DNA of 8,827 bases, from contig DASWIV010000240.1 in assembly GCA_036397475.1 (NCBI GenBank), positions 1 to 8,827 on the forward strand, read 5' to 3'. How positions within the stretch are numbered: the stretch's first letter is position 1; every line of letters begins with the position of its first letter. The notes under the pieces were generated by a model that was not told the origin of the DNA, made no database searches, and saw only the letters and a program-made list of their open reading frames with translations. Made by a program: the position numbers and the translations under genes. This DNA is from DASWIV01 sp036397475 (GTDB taxonomy: Bacteria; JAJVIF01; JAPKYR01). Below, one piece after another: positions 1-6,690 of the stretch.

Positions 1-2
1 AT

Positions 3-2825
3 GTAGATGATATCAATGGGTGGGATTTTGCGAATAATGATCCCAATCTGATGACAGCAGATCATGGAACAGCGTGTGCCGGGATAATTTGCGCAGAACA
101 GGATAATGACAAGGGCTGTACCGGGATCGCTCCAGGTGCCAGGATGATGGGCATCAAATTCAGCTTTTTGGATGGAAACAGCATTCTGTTTGGAATCGAT
201 TACGCGGTAGATAATGGCGCGGATATCATCAGTATGTCGTGGCTCACGTATTTTGATTCAGGAATCCTTAAAAATACCATGGATGCCGCTTACAATGCAG
301 GTGTCATCCTGGTTGCGAGTGCAGGTAACGACGACACCAATCAACCCGGATATCCAGCCGCGTGGGATAGTGTGATATGTGTAGGAGCATCTTCTCCATT
401 CTCCAAACCGCAGGTGCTGGACCCCATCGACGAAATCAGGATTTCCAACGCAGCAGGTTTCGGCTGGGGATCGAATTATGGTCCACATCAGGAGTTAATG
501 GGTTTCGGCTGGGATTACATCACTGTCGCCGGCGGAAATGATAAGGCTTATTATAACGGCCAGGGATGGTCTTTCTTCGGTGGGACATCCTGTGCGGCTC
601 CGGTTGTCGCGGGCTCTCTCGCCTTGATCAAAAGCTATCTGCCTGAACTGGACAATGTTCAGTTGAGGGAATTGGCGCGTGAAACCGCGGATGATCTCAT
701 GGAGCCCGGTTTCGAAGTCGATACCGGATATGGTCGCGTGAACATCATTCGGGCATGTTATGGCTCTGACCGTTATGAAGGAAATGAAGACCCGGATGGT
801 TTTGTGGATATGGCTGCATTCGACAATGATGTGCTCGATTCACTTCATGCAGTTGAAGGCGATTACTACGATGTTGAAGATTTATTCAAATTCACAGCCG
901 ATCAGGACGGAACGGTTTCATTTGACCTGGACATTTACACCTGGGGAGAAAGTCTGGACCTGCTGGTTTTTTCAGATCCGTCCATCCAGCCGGAATATTT
1001 ACGCCAGGCATCTGCAGGCGAAAATCACGCAGCGACCTCTTATGAAGGAGTACAACTCCCCTGCACTACCGGTGAGACATTTTATGTTGTGGCGCGAACA
1101 GGAAATTATGGGGATTCGTCGTCGTACAGGCTGACCGCCAATTATGTCGATCCTCGCCTGACAGTTACATCCGGAAAGCTTAATACCGGGTTTATCCATG
1201 TCGGTGCGAATAATCTTGTCGTTGGATTTATCGATATCGACACGAATTCAGCCGTCCATCTCGACAGGATTGTCCTGACACTAACTGGCGATATGCCAGC
1301 CAGCAAATTGAAAGAATGCCTTCTGTTCAGGGAAACCCGTCCGAACGGCTCCAAGGATAACCAGGACGATCTTTTCGCGACAGGAAAAATTCTCGGCACA
1401 AATCGTGTTCTATTCGATGGATTCAATCACAACCTGACGCCGCTTCTGGGCACTACACGATTATGGGTGCAGGTTGACCTGGGAGGAATCACCGGGGACA
1501 CCGATTTCTCATTTGAATTGCGGACCTATAAGGATGTCGATACACAGGAAATGGTTACAGCGCCATACGCCGACTTCCCGCAGGTGATCGGTCCGTTCAA
1601 TGTCGGCGTCGACATTACTCCCCCCACATGGAATTCGACTGTCGGTGTCCAGGAAGCAAATCCGCGCTATGCGTCCGCGATAATTTACTGGAACAACGCT
1701 TCGGACTCTCAAACGCCTCCTATCGATTACAACGTTTACTGGTCCGACTCGCTACCGTTTGAATTTTCCACGGCGATGGTCGAGGAGGATGTGAGCAAAT
1801 GGAACGCCTCCGGGTACGATTCCGGATACACTGTCCACGGACTTGAAAACGGAAAAGAACATTATATTGTGCTTCGGGCGCAAGACCAGGCGGGCAACGA
1901 AGAGGATAATCTTGAAATAATTTCAGTCACGCCGTCAGATGAGAGCCTGCCAGGATCGCCGCAACTGGTAGGAACATTCGATAGTGACAACGACTCGTGG
2001 GAAGTTCTCGCCGATGGCGCAAACCAGAGAGTTTTTGTGGCGGATGCCGCTGGCGGACTTTTAATTCTCGATGTGAGTAATCCACTCGACCCGCAACTCG
2101 TGGATTCAGTTTCATCCGGAAGCGTTTACGGTCTCGCATACGATGGGACTTATATATACGCTGCCGGAAGTCCGGGCCTCTTGATTGTAGATCCGGACGA
2201 TCCTAGTGGAGCCACGATTATCGGAACGGCAAACCTGAGTAATCCTCTTGACGTAACTGTCGCTGGCAACTGGGCATACGTTTCGAATTTTTCGACATCC
2301 ATGCTACCAGTCGATATCGCGGACAAGCAGAATCCCGCAGCTTATCCAGTAGTCCAGACTGGATACAGAGGCTACGGCATCGAATCGTATGAGGATCACC
2401 TGTACCTTGCGACCGCCGATGGTCCTGAGGTTTATTCGCTTTCAGATCCGTCGCAGCCTGTCAAGGTCGGGGATTTCTTCGGGCCTGTAAATCCATACGA
2501 AGTGCATGTATATGATGGAATTCTGTTCGTGACGTACTGGGACGCAAAGAAATTCGTAATGTATGAATTAACTGATCCTGAGTCGCCTGAATTTATTGGG
2601 GAATGGGTATCGAATTCCGGCAACAGCGGGTCGGATGTAGTTTTATTCAATGGCTACGCTTATTTCGGAACGAACTCATGGGGGATCGAAGTCCTGGATA
2701 TTTCCGACCCTGCTAATATCACCGAAGTCGGGCAGATACAGACGAATGGACCGGACGGGATGTCTACCGAAGGGTCGTTTGTTTATTCAGCAGAAAATGA
2801 GCACGGCGTAAAAATTATAATTTGA
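3..2825 (+). CDS. Subtilisin-like (S8) serine protease with PPC, Fn3 and LVIVD propeller domains; 5'-truncated by window edge
   Basis: The reading frame is open from the left edge (first full codon at 3, reading VDDINGWDF), so the ATG at 51 is internal and the true start lies outside. Aligned with the paralogue downstream, about 250 residues are missing, including signal peptide, propeptide and catalytic Asp. Counting from the codon at 3, 940 residues are visible. Catalytic His is H21 (HGTACAG), the oxyanion Asn is N109 (ASAGND) and the nucleophile is S196 (GTSCAAP). After the protease domain come a PPC-like beta domain (about 290-380), an unassigned beta region (about 385-530), an Fn3-like domain (about 537-643, with NVYWSD and LENGKEHYIVLRAQD) and seven LVIVD-type units (about 652-940). 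The protein ends directly after the propeller, with no sorting tail. By family it should cleave extracellular proteins; export and lipid anchoring are inferred only from the paralogue. No hairpin terminator follows the stop codon. Confidence 0.93.
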   Translation, partial: VDDINGWDFANNDPNLMTADHGTACAGIICAEQDNDKGCTGIAPGARMMGIKFSFLDGNSILFGIDYAVDNGADIISMSWLTYFDSGILKNTMDAAYNAGVILVASAGNDDTNQPGYPAAWDSVICVGASSPFSKPQVLDPIDEIRISNAAGFGWGSNYGPHQELMGFGWDYITVAGGNDKAYYNGQGWSFFGGTSCAAPVVAGSLALIKSYLPELDNVQLRELARETADDLMEPGFEVDTGYGRVNIIRACYGSDRYEGNEDPDGFVDMAAFDNDVLDSLHAVEGDYYDVEDLFKFTADQDGTVSFDLDIYTWGESLDLLVFSDPSIQPEYLRQASAGENHAATSYEGVQLPCTTGETFYVVARTGNYGDSSSYRLTANYVDPRLTVTSGKLNTGFIHVGANNLVVGFIDIDTNSAVHLDRIVLTLTGDMPASKLKECLLFRETRPNGSKDNQDDLFATGKILGTNRVLFDGFNHNLTPLLGTTRLWVQVDLGGITGDTDFSFELRTYKDVDTQEMVTAPYADFPQVIGPFNVGVDITPPTWNSTVGVQEANPRYASAIIYWNNASDSQTPPIDYNVYWSDSLPFEFSTAMVEEDVSKWNASGYDSGYTVHGLENGKEHYIVLRAQDQAGNEEDNLEIISVTPSDESLPGSPQLVGTFDSDNDSWEVLADGANQRVFVADAAGGLLILDVSNPLDPQLVDSVSSGSVYGLAYDGTYIYAAGSPGLLIVDPDDPSGATIIGTANLSNPLDVTVAGNWAYVSNFSTSMLPVDIADKQNPAAYPVVQTGYRGYGIESYEDHLYLATADGPEVYSLSDPSQPVKVGDFFGPVNPYEVHVYDGILFVTYWDAKKFVMYELTDPESPEFIGEWVSNSGNSGSDVVLFNGYAYFGTNSWGIEVLDISDPANITEVGQIQTNGPDGMSTEGSFVYSAENEHGVKIII
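1956..2822 (+). repeat. Seven LVIVD-type beta-propeller units in the first protease
   Basis: The C-terminal 289 residues consist of seven degenerate units of about 35-45 residues. Each has a strand such as VFVAD, IYAAG, AYVSN, LYLAT, LFVTY, AYFGT or VYSAE, followed in most units by a strand and turn such as LLILDVSNP, LLIVDPDDP or IEVLDISDP. This is the pattern of LVIVD repeats, which fold as beta-propeller blades. Seven units would make a closed seven-bladed ring. The last unit ends at the stop codon with only its innermost strands (HGVKIII), which may be completed by the N-terminal strand of the region, as in Velcro-closed propellers; this closure is an inference. Confidence 0.75.
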
Positions 2826-2851
2826 TTTCGTGTATTAAATAATGATTAATC

Positions 2852-2879
2852 TTTAAATTTAAGCCAGATTTGATATAAT
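2852..2879 (+). promoter_or_regulatory. Extended -10 sigma-70-type promoter for the second protease gene
   Basis: A perfect TATAAT at 2874-2879 is directly preceded by TGA (2871-2873), giving an extended -10 element. A weak -35 match, TTTAAA (2852-2857, four of six to TTGACA), sits 16 nt upstream. Initiation near 2886 would give a leader of about 35 nt containing the ribosome binding site AAGAGGG (2908-2914), six nt before the ATG. The surrounding gap (2826-2920) is very AT-rich and holds no terminator hairpin for the preceding gene, so read-through from it is also possible. Confidence 0.6.
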
Positions 2880-2920
2880 GATCCTATTAGTACCTATTCC
2901 ACAGAACAAGAGGGCCCACG

Positions 2921-5900
2921 ATGCGATTCAGTCTCTCCGTTATTAACGTAATAGCGTTTTTATTCCTCACTCTGTTAATTCTAAGTTCATGCGGCGGAAA
3001 GAGCGATCCGATCTCTCCCGCTTCCCTGATAAACGAAACGAATTCAACCGGCAATATTGATGTCACAGAGCCGGATACAGGAGCAGCAGTCAAGGCAGGA
3101 ACAGACCCGGTATGGGAATCTTATTATCAGACCGAAGACAGCTATGCCCCTTACCAGGTATTGATCGGGATAAATCCCGGAGTACTTCCAGACGGTCCGG
3201 ACGACAATGTCAACGCAAGCGCTTCGCAGGCACTTCTAAACCTGGCATCCCAGAATGGGATAAAAATAATCGAAAAACTGAAAATATCCTGGGACGATGT
3301 TTTCCTATGTGAAATCATCGATGGCACACCTGTGGTGCCAAAGGCTCAGGCTCTTATGCTGCTTTCCGAAGTCCGGTACGCGCAGCCGAATTACAAGGTG
3401 TATTTTTCTGAAGCCCCGTATGTCCCGAACGATCCGATGTTTGAAAATCCAAATGATAACGATGACGACCCCCGTACAAATGTCTTCGAGCAGTTCGGAC
3501 CGTCGAAGACAGGCGCTTACGTCTGCTGGAATGAAAACAAGGGCGATCCGAATGTTCTTGTCGCGGTACTTGACACAGGCGTAATGTGGGACCATGAAGA
3601 CCTTGCAGACAACATCTGGTACAACGAAGCTGAAGTGAACGGTGTAGATGGTGTTGACGATGACAATAACGGCTATGTAGACGATATAAGAGGTTGGGAT
3701 ACGGCACAGGATGACAACGATCCGAAGGAGTACGGAGCCGGAGGATCGTTCCATGGTACAGCGTGCGCAGGTGTTGTGGCGGCGGTAATGGATAACAACC
3801 TCGGCTGCACTGGAATGGCTCCTGGCGTCCGTGTTATAGCGGTTAAAGTGAATTTGTCCGGTGGCCAGGGTTACATAAACAGTGTTGCCGAAGGCGTGAA
3901 CTACGCAATGGTAAATAATGCCGACATCATGAGTATGTCCTTCAGGCATTATCCCGGGACACTCAACGACCAGGTTATGATCGACGCAATGAACGCGGCA
4001 TGGGATGAAGGTGTGATCCCTGTCGGCGGCGCCGGCAACGAGGATATTACTACTCCCGTTATCCCGGCAAGTCTTGACAGTGTTATCAGTGTCGGAGGAA
4101 CGTCCCCGTTTCTTGCGAACCCGACTTACAACCCGATCGATGAAGTACGCATATCGGTATCTACCGGATTCGGCTGGGGATCAAATTACGGCTCGACAGT
4201 CGAAGTCATGGCGTACGGAGAGGATTACATCACGACATATGGCGGCGGAACAAACCAGTACTGGGATGGACAGAATGATTTCTTCTTCGGGGGAACATCG
4301 AATGCAACCCCTATGGTTGCAGGTGCAATAGCATTGTTGAAGAGTTTTCATCCAACAGAGGACCATCTGTGGCTTAGAGAAAGAATTGCCCAGACAGCAG
4401 ACGACCTTTACACACCGGGATTTGACATTCAGTCGGCTAATGGACGTATAAATTTGATCCGTGCGGTTTATGGAGTGGACCGCTATGAGGCGGAAGAAGA
4501 TCCCAATGGCTTTGTGGATCTGGCAGCCCATGCAGGAAGAATTTACGATTCACTCAATAACAGGGATTCAGGCGATTATATCGACCCGGAAGATACGTAT
4601 AAGGTTACAGCGACTGAAAATAAAATTATGATTCTGGATCTCGACATATTCAGCTGGGGCGAAAATCTCGATATGTTCCTGTATGACAACCCGGCAATGC
4701 TTCCGGGTAATCTATTGCAGGCTTCGACCGGAGATAATCATGCGAACTCGTCGAATGAAGGAATTGGCTACGAAGTCCAGGCGGGAGAGACTTATTACAT
4801 TAAAGTCACCGCACCCGACCTGGGAGATTCGACAGCCTACGGATTGTCGTTCGAGTATGTGGATGACAATTTCTCAGTCGATCCGGACTGGTTTCCCCAG
4901 AGCACTGTATACAATTATACCGATGGCATGCCGGTTGTGTCTCTCGAATTCAGCGTGACATGGCGCAGGATCCTGTCCGAAATGTACATAAGCTCTCGCG
5001 GCTCAATGCCAGCTGACAAAATTACTGGCATGCATCTCTATGTCGATACAGATGGAAGCAAAACATTCAATGGTGGCGACCAGAAGATCGCGGACGCAAC
5101 AATAAGTGGAACCAACAGGTTTGGATTCAAAAATCTGAACGAAGTTATCTCATTTAATGATAGCCCATTGATGTATTTTCTCACCCTGGACCTGGATAAC
5201 ATCACCGCGAGTGGAGAATTCGAGCTGGTCATTGATAATTACAAGGGAATAGATGTTATGGATGGAAAGACACTACCGCCGTCGGAATTCCCGATCATTT
5301 TCGGCCCATGGCAGGTAGATTACGACAATGTTCCGCCGGCATGGAATTCTACAACAGGTATCCAGGACGCACAGCCAAAATACAATGCTGCGCTGTTAAG
5401 GTGGAATGGAGCTGCCGATTCCACTTCACCACCTGTGGAATTTAACGTTTACTGGTCAGATACCCTACCCTTCGATTTTGGAACCGCTTCAAAATTGAGC
5501 GATGTTCCATTTACGAATGGGTCCGGTTTCGCGCACCAATATTTGCTTACAGGATTGGAGAACGGCAAGGAATTTTATGTGGCGGTACGGGCGCAAGACC
5601 AGGTTGGAAACGAAGACGCAAATGAAGTTGTAATCGCGGTAACCCCTGCAATAGTCTGGGACCCGGCATTCCCGCAGGTGATCGGGTCATTTAATACGTC
5701 GGGAGATGCGTGGGAAGTCTGGGCCGACGGACCGAACCAGAGGATTTTTGTTGCAGACAGTAACGGTGGAGTTGTGATCCTGGATGTAAGCGATCCATCG
5801 TCTCCATCGTTTATTGACTCAGTCCCACTTCCAAATATAGTGGGAATCTGGTACGACGGGACGTATATTTACGCGGCTGGAGAAGCAGGTTTGTATATAA

Positions 5901-6535
5901 TTGATCCCGATGATCCGGGCGGAGCGACACTTCTGTCGATTTCAACTTATTCAAACGCTGCGGATGTATGTGTAGTCGGCAATTTCGCTTATCTCACACA
6001 GTTCAGCACTGGATTGAAACCGTTTGATGTAACGGATCCATTTAATCCGATTGGATATCCTGAAGTCGGAGATGGCAATAGAGGTTATGGGATAGACACT
6101 CAAAACGGGTATTTGTACGTCGCGTATAATAACCGTCCCAGGGTATTCGGGCTGGCCGATCCAACTGCTCCAAACCAGATAACTGAATTTGGCGGTAATG
6201 GATCCTACGAGATAGATCCGGAAGGTGACAGGGTTTATGTCACATACTGGGGTGAGCACCGCTTCTCAACCTATGACATCTCTGACCCGGAGGACCCCCA
6301 GTTCCTGGTGAGTTACACGTCCAACAGCGGACAATTCGGTTCAGATATAATTCCATTTAATGGATATCTGTATTTTGGCACCAATAACCACTACATTGAG
6401 TCGCTGAATGTGGACAATATCAGTAATTACTTTGAGGTCGGTCAGGTAGCGACAGGTGGTCCGGATGGCCTGGCAACCGATGGAAGCTTCATCTATTCAG
6501 CAGAGAATGCGGATGGGATAAAGGTTATTCTGTAG
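2921..6535 (+). CDS. Lipoprotein subtilisin-like (S8) serine protease with PPC, Fn3 and LVIVD propeller domains
   Basis: This is a complete 1204-aa surface protease. The ATG at 2921 follows AAGAGGG at six nt and opens a lipoprotein signal peptide: Arg2, a hydrophobic core, then LSSC with lipidation predicted at C24 and Gly at +2. Residues about 78-162 resemble the inhibitor-like propeptide of bacterial S8 enzymes, ending in EVRYAQPNY (150-158). The catalytic triad is D218 (VLDTGV), H278 (HGTACAG) and S460 (GTSNATP), with oxyanion N373 (GAGNED). A Ca-binding-like stretch, DDDNNGYVDD, lies between Asp and His, as is common in this family. Then come a PPC-like domain (about 545-650), an unassigned beta domain with an Asp-rich loop D709-D720 (about 655-800), an Fn3-like domain (about 805-908) and seven LVIVD-type units (919-1204). 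The expected role is extracellular protein cleavage from the cell surface, with propeptide removal on maturation. It is a tandem paralogue of the gene upstream, about half identical by eye across the shared length. Its substrate is unknown. Confidence 0.96.
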   Translation: MRFSLSVINVIAFLFLTLLILSSCGGKSDPISPASLINETNSTGNIDVTEPDTGAAVKAGTDPVWESYYQTEDSYAPYQVLIGINPGVLPDGPDDNVNASASQALLNLASQNGIKIIEKLKISWDDVFLCEIIDGTPVVPKAQALMLLSEVRYAQPNYKVYFSEAPYVPNDPMFENPNDNDDDPRTNVFEQFGPSKTGAYVCWNENKGDPNVLVAVLDTGVMWDHEDLADNIWYNEAEVNGVDGVDDDNNGYVDDIRGWDTAQDDNDPKEYGAGGSFHGTACAGVVAAVMDNNLGCTGMAPGVRVIAVKVNLSGGQGYINSVAEGVNYAMVNNADIMSMSFRHYPGTLNDQVMIDAMNAAWDEGVIPVGGAGNEDITTPVIPASLDSVISVGGTSPFLANPTYNPIDEVRISVSTGFGWGSNYGSTVEVMAYGEDYITTYGGGTNQYWDGQNDFFFGGTSNATPMVAGAIALLKSFHPTEDHLWLRERIAQTADDLYTPGFDIQSANGRINLIRAVYGVDRYEAEEDPNGFVDLAAHAGRIYDSLNNRDSGDYIDPEDTYKVTATENKIMILDLDIFSWGENLDMFLYDNPAMLPGNLLQASTGDNHANSSNEGIGYEVQAGETYYIKVTAPDLGDSTAYGLSFEYVDDNFSVDPDWFPQSTVYNYTDGMPVVSLEFSVTWRRILSEMYISSRGSMPADKITGMHLYVDTDGSKTFNGGDQKIADATISGTNRFGFKNLNEVISFNDSPLMYFLTLDLDNITASGEFELVIDNYKGIDVMDGKTLPPSEFPIIFGPWQVDYDNVPPAWNSTTGIQDAQPKYNAALLRWNGAADSTSPPVEFNVYWSDTLPFDFGTASKLSDVPFTNGSGFAHQYLLTGLENGKEFYVAVRAQDQVGNEDANEVVIAVTPAIVWDPAFPQVIGSFNTSGDAWEVWADGPNQRIFVADSNGGVVILDVSDPSSPSFIDSVPLPNIVGIWYDGTYIYAAGEAGLYIIDPDDPGGATLLSISTYSNAADVCVVGNFAYLTQFSTGLKPFDVTDPFNPIGYPEVGDGNRGYGIDTQNGYLYVAYNNRPRVFGLADPTAPNQITEFGGNGSYEIDPEGDRVYVTYWGEHRFSTYDISDPEDPQFLVSYTSNSGQFGSDIIPFNGYLYFGTNNHYIESLNVDNISNYFEVGQVATGGPDGLATDGSFIYSAENADGIKVIL
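5675..6532 (+). repeat. Seven LVIVD-type beta-propeller units in the second protease
   Basis: Residues 919-1204 contain seven units aligning one to one with those of the upstream paralogue. Strand signatures are IFVAD, IYAAG, AYLTQ, LYVAY, VYVTY, LYFGT and IYSAE, with turns such as VVILDVSDP, LYIIDPDDP, FDVTDP and YDISDPEDP. The pattern matches LVIVD repeats and predicts a seven-bladed propeller. Such rings usually bind proteins or glycans or serve as rigid scaffolds; here the partner is unknown. The final unit is short and stops at the end of the protein, as in the other copy. Confidence 0.75.
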
Positions 6536-6562
6536 GGATATATTCTGAGTAATTGTAAATTG

Positions 6563-6591
6563 ATACCCGGCTAAATTCCGGGTATTTTTTT
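6563..6591 (+). terminator. Rho-independent terminator of the second protease gene
   Basis: The arms ATACCCGG (6563-6570) and CCGGGTAT (6578-6585) form a perfect 8-bp stem around a 7-nt loop and run straight into seven T residues (6585-6591). It lies 27 nt after the stop codon at 6535. This should end the protease transcript and separate it from the hydrolase gene downstream. Confidence 0.93.
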
Positions 6592-6603
6592 GCATAATCT
6601 TAT

Positions 6604-6643
6604 TCAATGCTGTCCAAAATCATTTTATTTTGGACAGCATTGA
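6604..6643. repeat. Perfect 17-bp inverted repeat with 6-nt spacer
   Basis: The arms TCAATGCTGTCCAAAAT (6604-6620) and ATTTTGGACAGCATTGA (6627-6643) are exact reverse complements separated by CATTTT. No T-run follows the right arm on the + strand and no T-run follows the left arm on the - strand, so it does not look like a second intrinsic terminator. It lies 12 nt after the terminator T-run and ends 47 nt before the hydrolase start. It could be an operator, an RNA hairpin in the hydrolase leader, or one copy of a dispersed palindromic repeat. TGGACA in the right arm (6631-6636) resembles a -35 box, but the -10 region 16-17 nt on is poor, so a promoter there is not claimed. Confidence 0.85.
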
Positions 6644-6690
6644 TATCTCAAACAGATTTTTGCATCACTCCATAGGAGGGAGATAGAGTC

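Noticed and set aside
51..53. ATG at 51 as the real start of the first protease
   Set aside because: The frame is open to the left edge and the residues before it (VDDINGWDF) match the equivalent S8 segment of the downstream paralogue, so the ATG is internal.
3305..3949. 214-codon open frame on the - strand
   Set aside because: It lies wholly opposite the protease domain of the second subtilase, has no ribosome binding site I could recognise and no recognisable domain; it is a shadow of the real gene.
6604..6643. Inverted repeat as insertion-sequence termini or a second terminator
   Set aside because: The arms are only 6 nt apart with nothing between them, and no T-tract follows on either strand.
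6627..6659. Promoter using TGGACA in the right arm of the inverted repeat as a -35 box
   Set aside because: The hexamers 16-18 nt downstream (CAGATT, AGATTT, GATTTT) are poor -10 matches, so a promoter cannot be supported from sequence.
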